A stretch of 64,000 nucleotides of DNA from positions 124,001 through 188,000 of the forward strand of contig NZ_CAMLHM010000002.1 in the NCBI RefSeq assembly GCF_946479885.1, given 5' to 3'. Source of the stretch: an uncultured Devosia sp. (lineage in GTDB: Bacteria; Pseudomonadota; Alphaproteobacteria; Rhizobiales; Devosiaceae). This document shows, in pieces, positions 26,887-35,522 of this stretch. The position numbers and the translations under genes were made by a program. The notes below the pieces were generated by a model. That model was given only the letters and a program-made list of their open reading frames with translations. It ran no database searches and had not been told where the DNA came from. The stretch's first letter is position 1, and the number at the start of each line of letters is the position of its first letter.

Positions 26887-27905
26887 CTTCCTTGATCGAA
26901 GCGAAGGGTGTGACCAAGCGCTACGGCACTTTCACGGCACTCGACAATGTCACGATGACCCTTTCCGACAGTGCACCCTCGATGACCGCTATTGCAGGCG
27001 AAAGCGGGAGCGGAAAGACCACGCTTGCCCGCATGATGCTTGGCTTAATCGACCCCACTGAAGGCACGGTCGAATACCGCGGCAAGAACATCGCAACCAT
27101 GACTCCCGCCGAGAAGCAGGCCTTCCGACGAGAGGTGCAGCCGGTTTTTCAAGATCCTTTCGAGGTCTTCAATCCGTTCTATCGCATCGACCACGTGCTT
27201 GTGACGCCGGTGAAGAGGTTCGGCCTTGCCGAGGGCGAAGCGAAGGGCCGGGCCCTCATCGAGGATGCTTTGAAGCGAGTTGGGCTGAGGCCGCAGGACA
27301 CGCTAGGCCGCTTCCCTCATGAGCTGTCAGGCGGTCAGCGCCAGCGCATCATGGTGGCCCGGGCAGTGCTGCTTCGGCCGAGGATGATCGTCGCGGACGA
27401 ACCCGTGTCGATGGTGGACGCATCGCTTCGCGCTACGATCCTGGATGAGCTACGCACGCTCAAGCGGGACCTCGGCATCTCGATCGTCTACATCACACAT
27501 GATCTGACGACGGCTTTTCAGATCTGCGACAACATCGTCGTCCTGTATCGCGGCGCGGTCGCGGAGGCCGGCGCAGTTGAGCAGGTCATTGGGCACCCTA
27601 AGCATCCATATTCGCAGCTCCTTGTCTCATCGATTCCCCTCCCAAGCCTCGATAAGGCCTGGGGTACAGACGAGATACCAGCAACGGAGGAAGCGCTCAA
27701 ACGGGCCAACAACGGATGCAAATTCGCGCCTCGCTGCCCTCACGTCATGGAGCAGTGCTGGGAGTCGCCGCCTCCCCAATACACGCCCGATGCCGACCGG
27801 CTGGCGACGTGTTTTCTTTATCGGGATGCGCCGATTTCACCTAAGCCAGATGTCGCGACGGTGTTTCGCGCGTCGGACGTTCCTGTCGTGCAGGCATGGA
27901 AATGA
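26883..27905 (+). CDS. ABC transporter ATP-binding protein, DppF/OppF type
   Basis: 340 residues from ATG 26883 (ATGA overlap with the preceding gene). Walker A GESGSGKTT, signature LSGGQRQRIMVARA, Walker B MIVADEPVSMVDA, H-loop YITHD; C-terminal Cys cluster NNGCKFAPRCPHVMEQC. Second nucleotide-binding subunit of the importer. Its stop overlaps the ATG of a truncated SDR fragment, showing that an SDR gene once followed in the same operon. Confidence 0.95.
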   Translation: MTSLIEAKGVTKRYGTFTALDNVTMTLSDSAPSMTAIAGESGSGKTTLARMMLGLIDPTEGTVEYRGKNIATMTPAEKQAFRREVQPVFQDPFEVFNPFYRIDHVLVTPVKRFGLAEGEAKGRALIEDALKRVGLRPQDTLGRFPHELSGGQRQRIMVARAVLLRPRMIVADEPVSMVDASLRATILDELRTLKRDLGISIVYITHDLTTAFQICDNIVVLYRGAVAEAGAVEQVIGHPKHPYSQLLVSSIPLPSLDKAWGTDEIPATEEALKRANNGCKFAPRCPHVMEQCWESPPPQYTPDADRLATCFLYRDAPISPKPDVATVFRASDVPVVQAWK

Positions 27906-28129
27906 ACCAGATCGGTCTCAACGGCCATGTCGCGGTGCTCACCGGCTGCGCCCAGCGCATCGGCTTCGCCATCGCTAAGCGTCTCGTCGCCTCGGGCGCC
28001 AATGTTTTGCAGAATTTTCCGCACTGGCCCTCGTTCCTTACGACGCTGTCCGCGCCACTGCTCGTTTTCATACTGTTTCAGAAATACTTCGCCATGGGCG
28101 TCAGCAACACGTCCGGCGGCAAGGAATAA
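27902..28129 (+). pseudogene. Chimeric scar: SDR N-terminus fused to a CUT1 permease C-terminus
   Basis: A 75-codon in-frame gene. Residues 1-35 are the beginning of a short-chain dehydrogenase (HVAVLTGCAQRIGFAIAKRL, a Rossmann start). The rest (FPHWPSFLTTLSAPLLVFILFQKYF, then AMGVSNTSGGKE) matches the last membrane helix and tail of a MalG-type sugar permease. Neither half can work. The ATG overlaps the stop of the DppF gene and a GHL6-like gene follows 2 bases after its stop. The simplest reading is a deletion that removed the rest of the SDR gene, possibly further genes, and most of a sugar permease gene. Confidence 0.8.
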
Positions 28130-28131
28130 CG

Positions 28132-30219
28132 ATGACTGCATACCCTCCCCTCCGTCGACGCCAGGTTCACCTGGACTTCCATACTTCCGAGCACATTCCA
28201 AACGTTGGTGCGGAGTTCGATGCGGACGATTTCGTACGAACGCTCCGGGATGCCAGCGTCGACTCCATAACCCTCTTCGCCAAGTGCCATCATGGCTGGT
28301 CGTACTATCCGACCCAGGCAGGTCGGTCGCATCCCACACTTGTGCGGCCCGATCTTCTCGGCGAGATGGTCACCGCCTGTCGAGCGGCCGACATCGAAAC
28401 GCCCATCTACCTCTCGGTACAGTGGGATGAACGCGTCGCTCGCGAACACCCCGAGTGGCGGGCCATGAGCGCAACAAACTCCCTGGCGTTTGTCGATCCG
28501 ACTGAGAGATCAGCGCTGGGCCAGCTCTCGGCGGCATGGCACACGATCTGCCTGACGCATAGGCCCTATATGGAGGAACTGAAGGCGCAGACAAGCGAGA
28601 TCATTGCCCTCTACAAGCCGCCAGGCGTGTTCTTCGACATCCTGCAGCCCCCCGACTGCGTCTGCCCCAACTGCCTCGACCGAATGCTGGCCAACGGTCT
28701 CGATCCCCTTCTGCCGGCGGACCGACTGAAGAATGACTACGCGGTCCTCGAAGAGGTCAGGTCGGAGCTCTCGGCGCATGTCGACGCTACAATGCCGGGC
28801 ACCCGTGTATTCTATAATTCGGGCCACATCGCAAAGCACGGCAAGGATGCCTATCGCGCCTATTCGCACCTGGAACTGGAGAGCCTGCCGACCGGAGGCT
28901 GGGGCTATGACCACTTCCCCGCTTCGGCCCGATATGCCGACTATCTTGGGTTCGACTTCCTTGGTCATACCGGCAAGTTTCACACCTCCTGGGGGGACTT
29001 CGGCGGGTTCAAGCACCCCGATGCGCTGGTCTATGAGACCGCTCAAATGGCGGCCCTGGGCGCGAAATGCCTGGTCGGCGACCAGCTGCACCCCAGCGGT
29101 CGAATGAACCGGGCCACCTATGCGACGATCGCTCCGGCCTACGACCGGATCCGGCGCCTGGGGCCGCTGCTGGAGGGAGCGCAATACCAGTCCGAAATCG
29201 CCATTCTCGCGTCGGAGTATTTTCATCGGGAGCGGGACGGCAAGAACCACGCAGTCGATGACGGCGCCGTCCGGATGCTGCTGGAAAGCCATCGTGGCTT
29301 CGACATCATCGACCCGGACGCCTCCTTCGGCAATTACAGGCTGATCATCCTGCCCGATAACATTCCGGTGGACCCTGAGCTTGGCCAGAGGCTAGCCGCC
29401 TTCGTCAAGGACGGCGGAAAGATCCTCCTGTCAGGTACCTCTGGCATCGACCCACTGACCGGCAGGTTCAGTGTCGATGCAGGCATAACCTACCTTGGCA
29501 AGAACACGTTCGAGACCTCCTATGTGGCGGCCGACGGCTTGAAGAAACTCCCCGACGTTCCGTTCGTTGTCTATTGCCCGTCCGGGCGAGTCAGCGTCCA
29601 GACTGCGGAGGTCCTGGCGGAGCTACGTGACCCCTATTTCGACCGCACCTATGCCCACTTCTGCTCACACCAACATGCACCGGACAATCCATATGCGGCC
29701 AGCCCAGGCCCCGCGGCGACGGTGAGCGGCGGGATCGGCTACATTGCGCTGCCGATTTTCGGCGCCTACCACGATGCCGGTCAGCCGTACTACCGGTACC
29801 TGGTGGACGCGGTCATCAATCGACTGCTTCCCGATCCTTTGGTGGTTACCGATCTTCCGTCGGCCGCGCGCGTCAGCCTCACCAAGTCAGGTGAAGACTA
29901 TGTGCTGCACCTGATGCATGGCACGCCGCAGGTGAGGGGCCGGTCAGTGAAGCTGCCGGCGCGTCATCATCGCCAGGCGATCGAGATCATCGAAGACATA
30001 CCGGTGCTGGGGCCATCGCACACGAGCATAAGGCTAGAGGGAGAGTGGAGCGCTCATGATGGCCTCAGCGGCGAGCAGTTCTTTGCGAGATCCTGCGATG
30101 GCCGACTGGAAGTAGACGTGCCCTCCTTGCATATCCATCGCGCCGTGGTCCTCACACGTGGCACGGTGAGCGAGCCGATTCTATCGTTCGAACGACTTCA
30201 TGATGAGCAGGGCAGATGA
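28132..30219 (+). CDS. GHL6-like glycoside hydrolase with beta-galactosidase trimerisation-type domain
   Basis: 695 residues. The N-terminal (beta/alpha)8-like domain has the pattern of hypothetical glycosyl hydrolase 6 proteins: VHLDFHTSEHIPNVGAEFD, TLFAKCHHGWSYYPTQAG and GVFFDILQPPDCVCPNCLD. From about residue 360 a domain like the beta-galactosidase trimerisation fold follows (GNYRLIILPDNIPVDPELG, then AAFVKDGGKILLSGTSG). No signal peptide. The catalytic residues and substrate of this group are not established; an alpha-fucosidase or galactosidase-like activity is possible. Its stop overlaps the LacI start (ATGA). Confidence 0.8.
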   Translation: MTAYPPLRRRQVHLDFHTSEHIPNVGAEFDADDFVRTLRDASVDSITLFAKCHHGWSYYPTQAGRSHPTLVRPDLLGEMVTACRAADIETPIYLSVQWDERVAREHPEWRAMSATNSLAFVDPTERSALGQLSAAWHTICLTHRPYMEELKAQTSEIIALYKPPGVFFDILQPPDCVCPNCLDRMLANGLDPLLPADRLKNDYAVLEEVRSELSAHVDATMPGTRVFYNSGHIAKHGKDAYRAYSHLELESLPTGGWGYDHFPASARYADYLGFDFLGHTGKFHTSWGDFGGFKHPDALVYETAQMAALGAKCLVGDQLHPSGRMNRATYATIAPAYDRIRRLGPLLEGAQYQSEIAILASEYFHRERDGKNHAVDDGAVRMLLESHRGFDIIDPDASFGNYRLIILPDNIPVDPELGQRLAAFVKDGGKILLSGTSGIDPLTGRFSVDAGITYLGKNTFETSYVAADGLKKLPDVPFVVYCPSGRVSVQTAEVLAELRDPYFDRTYAHFCSHQHAPDNPYAASPGPAATVSGGIGYIALPIFGAYHDAGQPYYRYLVDAVINRLLPDPLVVTDLPSAARVSLTKSGEDYVLHLMHGTPQVRGRSVKLPARHHRQAIEIIEDIPVLGPSHTSIRLEGEWSAHDGLSGEQFFARSCDGRLEVDVPSLHIHRAVVLTRGTVSEPILSFERLHDEQGR

Positions 30220-31235
30220 TCTCAGATCGAAAGGCGACGATTTACGACGTTGCCAAAACGGCCAACGTTTCAGTGGGCACTGTGTCGCGCTATCTGAACG
30301 GGCAGACCCTGAGGCAGTCGAACCGTGATCAGGTGGAGCGGGCGATCGAGGCACTCTCGTTTCGCGCCAACTCCATGGCGCGGGCCATCAGGGCCGACTC
30401 CACGAAGGTGATCGGTTTTTTGGTCCGTGAGATCGATGAATTCCACGGCACGCTTCTTGAGAAGCTGTCCAGGCAGTTCCAGGCTTCCGGCTACAAGATA
30501 ATGACCTACTGCCACGACGAGCGGCAGGAGGAGGTGATGGATGCCGTCGACTACTTCGCGGGTCAGCGTGTGGATGCCTTGATCATGGGCGGCGCACCAG
30601 AAGCGGCGGCAGCTGTCCGGAGGATCATCGAGGAGAATATTCCCGTGATCACCTACAACAACGACGTTCTGGGCATGAACGTCGATCGCGTTTTCGTCGA
30701 CAATCAAAACGCTTCCGATCGCGCTGTGTCCCACCTCATAGATCTCGGCCACACCAGGATCGCCCATATCGCCGGCCGGCAGGACGTCTCTACCGGGGTC
30801 GCACGATACGAAGGCTATGCGACGGCACTGCAACGCGCAGGGATCGCTTTGGCAGACGAGTTGATCGAACAGGGCAACTGGCACGTGGACGGTGGGTACG
30901 CCGCAAGCGCGCGGCTGATGCACCTCGAACGCCCTCCCACTGCGATATTCACCGCAAACTACCTTATGGCAGTCGGCGTTCTCGAAGGCGCCCGCGACCA
31001 TGGCTGGAGCATACCCGACACGTTCTCGCTGGTGAGCTTTGACGACACGCAGCTGTTCCGCTTCTACCCCGGGGGTATCTCGGCCATTTCCCAACCTGTC
31101 GACGAGATGGCCAAAAGCATCGTCGAGACGACGCTGGCACGACTGCACGGCGCTGAAGTCGCTGCAACCACCACCCGCACGATACAGTGCAATCTCATCC
31201 TGCGCGGCTCCACCCGCCCGCCTGTACGCCGCTAG
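30216..31235 (+). CDS. LacI-family transcriptional regulator
   Basis: 339 residues. HTH ATIYDVAKTANVSVGTVSRYLNG, hinge SMARAIRADSTKVIGFLV, then a sugar-binding domain. Its ATG overlaps the GHL6-like gene stop. Likely local regulator of the ABC/glycosidase operon; the dyad at 21990-22030 is its best candidate site, though that dyad is not of the classic CG-centred LacI type. Confidence 0.92.
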   Translation: MISDRKATIYDVAKTANVSVGTVSRYLNGQTLRQSNRDQVERAIEALSFRANSMARAIRADSTKVIGFLVREIDEFHGTLLEKLSRQFQASGYKIMTYCHDERQEEVMDAVDYFAGQRVDALIMGGAPEAAAAVRRIIEENIPVITYNNDVLGMNVDRVFVDNQNASDRAVSHLIDLGHTRIAHIAGRQDVSTGVARYEGYATALQRAGIALADELIEQGNWHVDGGYAASARLMHLERPPTAIFTANYLMAVGVLEGARDHGWSIPDTFSLVSFDDTQLFRFYPGGISAISQPVDEMAKSIVETTLARLHGAEVAATTTRTIQCNLILRGSTRPPVRR

Positions 31236-31248
31236 GAAAGCCTCCAAG

Positions 31249-32919
31249 ATGGCGCCGAACAGTAGTTTTCGCGTCCTCGACTCCGTCGAGATCGCCATGC
31301 GGGACGGCAGCATTCTGCGCGCGAATGTGTGGTTGCCGGACGCGACCGGCCAATGGCCTGTATTGCTCCAGCGCACCCCCTATCAAAAGGACGATGCGTT
31401 CTCGACTCTGGATTTCCTGGCAGCGCTTCGGCGCGGCTATGCCATCGTGGTCCAGGATACACGCGGTCGCTTTGCCTCAGACGGGACCTTCACCCCGTTT
31501 GCCAACGAGGTAGAGGATGGCATCGATACGATCGCCTGGCTGCGCCAGCAAAGCTTTTGCAATGGCCAGGTGATGATGTTTGGCGGCTCCTATGTCGGGG
31601 CCACGCAAGTCCTGGCTGCGGCCGCTCATCCCGAAGGGCTGGCCGCAGTCTCGCCCTTCCTGACCACCGCCCGCCATGGCGACACCTGGGCCTATCGCGG
31701 CGGCGCGCACGAACTGGCCTTTCTCCTGTTATGGGTTATTGAAAGCCTCGGGCCGGAGGATTTGCGGCGCCGCCTCAATGACATGTCGGAGGCAGATGCC
31801 GAGAGGGCCACGCGTGTCCTTGCTGACTTCCAAAAGGATCCGCACGTCGCCTTTGCCCGGCTGCCAATTCTTGATGACGACCTGATCGCGCTCGCGCCCT
31901 ATGCCGCGACCTGGTTCAATGCCGAGCGAGCGGCCTCGGCTATTGAGGATCGGGAACATCTCGACGCCCTCCAGGCCAGCGACGTGCCCTTCCTCATCAC
32001 CCCCGGCTGGAACGATCTCTTCGTCGAGGGGGCGATTGAGCTTTTCGAAACCGTGCGCAGCCGCTGGACCGACGCCGCGGACGTTCGGGACCGCCTCATC
32101 ATTGGGCCCTGGTCGCATTGCAATCCGACCGACTGGCAGGGGGATAGCTGGCTCGGCTACGCCGCTTCGACGGCCACATTGGTCACCGAGCAATTCGCCT
32201 TCTTCGACGCAGCGAAGGCCGGTACCGTGCCCGCGACGCCCATGGTGCGATATTTTCGGTCCGGCTCGAACTCCTGGCACAGCGCCTCGGATTGGCCTTT
32301 ACCGGACACCGAAATACGCCAGCTATACCTCAGTCAATGCGGCCTCGGCGCGAGCGTGTCAGAACACTGGTCGCGCTCTTATGCGTCGGACACGCTGAAC
32401 CCAGTGCCCACCGCTGGCGGTGCCAACTATGTACCCGGGCTCCATCTGGGCCGCAATTCCGGCCCGAAGGACCAAAAGAACGTCGAGAGCCGTGAAGATG
32501 TGCTGATATTCACGTCCGAGCCACTGGACACAGACCTGGACGTCACCGGCCTGGTCGAGCTCACCATGTGGGTCGCCTCGGACGCCCCGACAGCGGATTG
32601 GACGGCCAGGCTCTGCGAAGTGGACAGCACTGGCCGCAGCACTGGCCTCGTCGACGGCATCTATCGCCAACCGGTCTGTAGCAAGAGTCCCGCCGAAATT
32701 GTCGTCAGGCTCGGCCATATCAGCCATATGTTCGCCAAGGGAAACCGCATCCGCCTGCAGATCGCCTCATCGAATTTCCCGCGCTTCGATCGAAACCCTC
32801 AATCTCGAGTTTCGCCCGTGCTGGCACGGCCAAATGAATTCAAGCCAGCCCAACAGACGGTCGTGGGCGGTCCGCGCTTTCTCAGCCGGCTAGCGCTTCC
32901 AGTCCTCAATTCTGGCTGA
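31249..32919 (+). CDS. CocE/NonD family hydrolase
   Basis: 556 residues from ATG 31249, 13 bases after the LacI stop with a GGAAAG upstream. Alpha/beta hydrolase with the Xaa-Pro dipeptidase-like S15 layout: nucleophile in MFGGSYVGATQ (Gly-Gly-Ser-Tyr), acid Asp in PGWNDLFVEG, His in GPWSH, then a C-terminal jelly-roll (LVELTMWVASDAPTADWTARLCEV). Family members hydrolyse acyl esters (CocE) or peptides. In this operon an acylated carbohydrate is a plausible substrate; that is inference. No signal peptide. Confidence 0.9.
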   Translation: MAPNSSFRVLDSVEIAMRDGSILRANVWLPDATGQWPVLLQRTPYQKDDAFSTLDFLAALRRGYAIVVQDTRGRFASDGTFTPFANEVEDGIDTIAWLRQQSFCNGQVMMFGGSYVGATQVLAAAAHPEGLAAVSPFLTTARHGDTWAYRGGAHELAFLLLWVIESLGPEDLRRRLNDMSEADAERATRVLADFQKDPHVAFARLPILDDDLIALAPYAATWFNAERAASAIEDREHLDALQASDVPFLITPGWNDLFVEGAIELFETVRSRWTDAADVRDRLIIGPWSHCNPTDWQGDSWLGYAASTATLVTEQFAFFDAAKAGTVPATPMVRYFRSGSNSWHSASDWPLPDTEIRQLYLSQCGLGASVSEHWSRSYASDTLNPVPTAGGANYVPGLHLGRNSGPKDQKNVESREDVLIFTSEPLDTDLDVTGLVELTMWVASDAPTADWTARLCEVDSTGRSTGLVDGIYRQPVCSKSPAEIVVRLGHISHMFAKGNRIRLQIASSNFPRFDRNPQSRVSPVLARPNEFKPAQQTVVGGPRFLSRLALPVLNSG

Positions 32920-33539
32920 GTGGTTCTCCGCTGTGCGAGGCCAGCGATGCTCGTTGGTCAAACCAGAACAAGGTCCACTTGGGGTCGGGCGCTGCCGAAG
33001 ACCAATACGCTGCTGAACGGCAGCTATCTCGACCTCAAGCCCGAAAGCGGACAGACCGCTACCGGCCCCACTACTGCCAGTTTCAAAGCAATCCATACTG
33101 CGCCAGGGAAGCATGGGTGTCATCGGGGAGCGGGCGTGGTCGATAGAGCGAAAACGCCTATAGCAAAACAACGTGTACTGAAAACAGCCTCTGCCGACGT
33201 CACTATTCAAAAACACCCACGCAAGGTGGTATCGTATAGTGAGGATCGCGACGCGAACTCCCCCGAAAGAGCCAGTTCGCGACCCGATCCTGGCGCCAAC
33301 TAACCACCAAAGGTAGTTAGCGATACGCCCTGGTGACTGCGGCCCAGGCCTTGCTGACCGAGCTTATCCGCCGGCAGTGGCATTCGCTCGCCGGCGTGGC
33401 TTCCTGTCGTCAGCGTCCCAACGACTTCTTTGATCCCGTAAAACATGATGACCCCCCAAAATAGACCTGAGGGTCATGTGCTAAATTGATTTAATCTCCG
33501 GAGCGAAGCATCGCGGAATTTGAATCCATTTGTATGGAG
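32920..33539. other. 620-base gap with no supported gene
   Basis: One plus-strand frame (32920-33303) and one minus frame (32890-33216) cross it, but neither has a recognisable domain or ribosome site and both are rich in residues expected from random high-GC frames. The region marks the left edge of the accessory island. GC falls in parts, such as around 33450-33500. Confidence 0.5.
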
Positions 33540-33758
33540 CTAGTGTCTCCTGCCGTGCAGAATTTTCTCCCAGCGCTCGGCATCGGCGTCATCGTAGATG
33601 ATCTCGATGTCGTCGAGATAAGCCCACCGCCGCAGCTCGCCGGCAATATAGACCGCGTCCCGGCCCTCGGCATCGACGCCATAGACCTTTGCGCGGGTTT
33701 CAACGGACTGCTGCCTTGCGAGCTCGGCGATGGCGGCGTTGTCATGCAAGTCGATCAT
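33540..33758 (-). CDS. Small hypothetical protein (island cassette gene 6)
   Basis: 72 residues from ATG 33758, preceded by AGGAGACC and overlapping the upstream stop (ATGA). Acidic, with ARQQSVETRAKVYGVDAEG, YIAGELRRWAYL and a DDIEIIYDDADAERWEKIL tail. I do not recognise it. It ends the six-gene overlapping cassette that starts with the AAA+ ATPase. Confidence 0.65.
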   Translation of the reverse strand: MIDLHDNAAIAELARQQSVETRAKVYGVDAEGRDAVYIAGELRRWAYLDDIEIIYDDADAERWEKILHGRRH

Positions 33759-33988
33759 TTTTGGTCTCCTGCGAAAATGCTCGTGTCGACCCAAGTCACG
33801 CCGGGATCCTCTTGGACACCACCGACGCGGCGCCAGTAGCCTGACCGGCCCACACCGCCATCGACACGGATATTTCCGCAGCTACAGGATCTGAGGTCGT
33901 GCCGGTGCTTGCTCTCGATCTCGTCCCCACAAAGCAGGCATTTGGCGCTGTTGCGGATGAGCTCACGGTTTCTGTCGATGCCACTCAT
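33755..33988 (-). CDS. Zinc-ribbon protein (DUF7695-like)
   Basis: 77 residues. CLLCGDEIESKHRHDLRSCSCGNIRVDGG gives a CxxC...CxC zinc ribbon with the ESKHRHD and VDGG features I associate with DUF7695, a phage- and island-linked family of unknown role. It overlaps its neighbours on both sides by ATGA. Could bind nucleic acid or act as a structural partner of the phosphoesterase or ATPase; unknown. Confidence 0.72.
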   Translation of the reverse strand: MSGIDRNRELIRNSAKCLLCGDEIESKHRHDLRSCSCGNIRVDGGVGRSGYWRRVGGVQEDPGVTWVDTSIFAGDQK

Positions 33989-34755
33989 ATCTCGATCACC
34001 TTTCCTGGCTCGAAAGCCGGGTTCTCAAGCCGCCGGCCGTCCCTGCTCACCACCGCGTATCCGCGAGGATTGCAGACGATCCGGGTTGCAGAGAGGTAGA
34101 AGTCGCGACTGGAATGCACGTGACCATGAATCCAGACCGCGGGTTCCAGGGCCTCAATTGTCGCAGTCAGGTCGCTCGCGTAGCTCGCATCATCTGCCGT
34201 CAGCATTGGCGACCTGAGGGACTTCGGGTGCGGCGCGTGGTGGGTGACGACGATCGTCGGGCCCTCGAAGATTCCCCACAGCTCGCGCTCGATCGTCATT
34301 CGTTGCTGGCGATGCATATCGAGAAGATCTCGGGTCCCGATCCGCCGCATGCCGATGTCTATAGACACGAGATCCGGCATCGAGCGGCGTGCCCATGACC
34401 GGGCGGCATCGACATCGCCAGAGACCGAATAGTCGGTCCAGAGCGTGCATCCGACGATACGTGTTCCAGCGATCTCGATTGTCGGACGCCCAGGATGCAA
34501 AAGCTCGACGCCGGCGTCGCGGTAGATTGCGGCGTAATCGTCAGTTAGGTCCGTGCCGTAGAAGTCATGATTCCCCGCGACGTAGACGACCGGCAGGCCA
34601 AGCGGGACGATGTGCTCACAAAGCCACCTGGTGGACTTCTCGTGCCCATCGGCGACATCACCCGCAATGATGATGACGTCGATATCGGGCGGCGTCTGAG
34701 GCAGCTCGTACGCAGCGGTATCGACGTGGATGTCCGAAAATGCCCAGGCTCTCAT
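33985..34755 (-). CDS. Calcineurin-like metallophosphoesterase
   Basis: 256 residues from ATG 34755 (ATGA overlap with the previous stop). All five family motifs are present: SDIHVD (D-x-H), AGDVAD (GD-x-x-D), GNHD, VVTHHAPH (THH) and HGHVHS (GH-x-H), so a two-metal phosphodiesterase or phosphatase is predicted. The substrate may be a nucleotide, nucleic acid or phosphoprotein. It lies within the AAA+ cassette of the accessory island. It lacks the capping domain of SbcD/Mre11 nucleases. Confidence 0.88.
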   Translation of the reverse strand: MRAWAFSDIHVDTAAYELPQTPPDIDVIIIAGDVADGHEKSTRWLCEHIVPLGLPVVYVAGNHDFYGTDLTDDYAAIYRDAGVELLHPGRPTIEIAGTRIVGCTLWTDYSVSGDVDAARSWARRSMPDLVSIDIGMRRIGTRDLLDMHRQQRMTIERELWGIFEGPTIVVTHHAPHPKSLRSPMLTADDASYASDLTATIEALEPAVWIHGHVHSSRDFYLSATRIVCNPRGYAVVSRDGRRLENPAFEPGKVIEI

Positions 34756-35276
34756 GATCGCCACTCGTAGAGGACGTCGTCTGTCATATAGACCCAGCCA
34801 TCGCCCGCGCGCCGCATTGCGTCAGTGAGCTTGGTTTTCCATGCATCAGACCGAATGCGTGCATCAGCGTAGAACGGTGCTGGCTCGGGGAAGCCGGCCA
34901 GAGCCCATGCATGCACGATATACTCCCAGCCATCCGGGAAGCTGCTCGCATTGTCGCTCTCAGAGCAGTCGGCTAGCATCTCGGCGATCCTGGCGCGTGG
35001 GTTCACATCGAGAAATGCTTCCCAGCGACCGCGGTATGCAAGCCAATCTGCTTCCAGATCGTCCGGCAGGCCGTGAATGTCGGGAATCGCGGAAGGCGTG
35101 AATGCGCTATTTGCTTCCCACCGCGGCAGGAAAACACCGCGCTTAATGTGCGGCACCGATCGGCGGACAAGGTCTTCCCACAGCGTCGGCGTGCCGTCAT
35201 CGACTTGAACGAGCGCGGACCATTGCGCCCGTTCTCGGGCGATCGAGATTTCAGCCTGGTCAGCGATATCTCTCAT
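34752..35276 (-). CDS. Hypothetical protein (island cassette gene 3)
   Basis: 174 residues from ATG 35276, overlapping the upstream stop by ATGA. Trp-rich and acidic (ALVQVDDGTPTLWEDLVRRS, then LEADWLAYRGRWEAFLDVNP and FPDGWEYIVHAWALAGF). No family recognised. Conserved position between the 82-residue protein and the phosphoesterase with tight overlaps supports it as real. Confidence 0.68.
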   Translation of the reverse strand: MRDIADQAEISIARERAQWSALVQVDDGTPTLWEDLVRRSVPHIKRGVFLPRWEANSAFTPSAIPDIHGLPDDLEADWLAYRGRWEAFLDVNPRARIAEMLADCSESDNASSFPDGWEYIVHAWALAGFPEPAPFYADARIRSDAWKTKLTDAMRRAGDGWVYMTDDVLYEWRS

Positions 35277-35521
35277 GGCTCGTCTCCCAATACATCTGCC
35301 GCGGCAGCGATGCCGACTTCCGCCAGCGCGTCGACGACGGACGGCAACCACTCGCGCCCGCGCCCGACAGCAAGCAGTGCGCGGATCGTCGATGGCGACG
35401 GAGTGTCGAGCGCATCCTGTGCGTATTCCGCGATCGACACATCCTCCCGTGCGGCGACCATCCCGACAGCAACTTGGTACATGCGGCGCGCGACGACGCG
35501 GTCGGCGTCATGAATAACCAT
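35273..35521 (-). CDS. Small hypothetical protein (island cassette gene 2)
   Basis: 82 residues, ATG 35521 one base after the AAA+ ATPase stop (TGACATG). Helical and Ala/Val-rich (RMYQVAVGMVAAREDVSIAEYA, then WLPSVVDALAEVGIAAAADVL). Not recognised. Coupled translation with the ATPase suggests a partner subunit. Confidence 0.65.
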   Translation of the reverse strand: MVIHDADRVVARRMYQVAVGMVAAREDVSIAEYAQDALDTPSPSTIRALLAVGRGREWLPSVVDALAEVGIAAAADVLGDEP

Positions 35522-35522
35522 G

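Noticed and set aside
32920..33303. 127-codon plus-strand frame after the CocE-like gene
   Set aside because: No ribosome site, no domain, and unusual composition; ends in the low-GC island edge.
34752..35276. Phosphoesterase as SbcD/Mre11 partner
   Set aside because: The metal motifs fit a general calcineurin-like enzyme; no SbcC-like ATPase (long coiled coil) is nearby and the AAA+ protein is not of that type.
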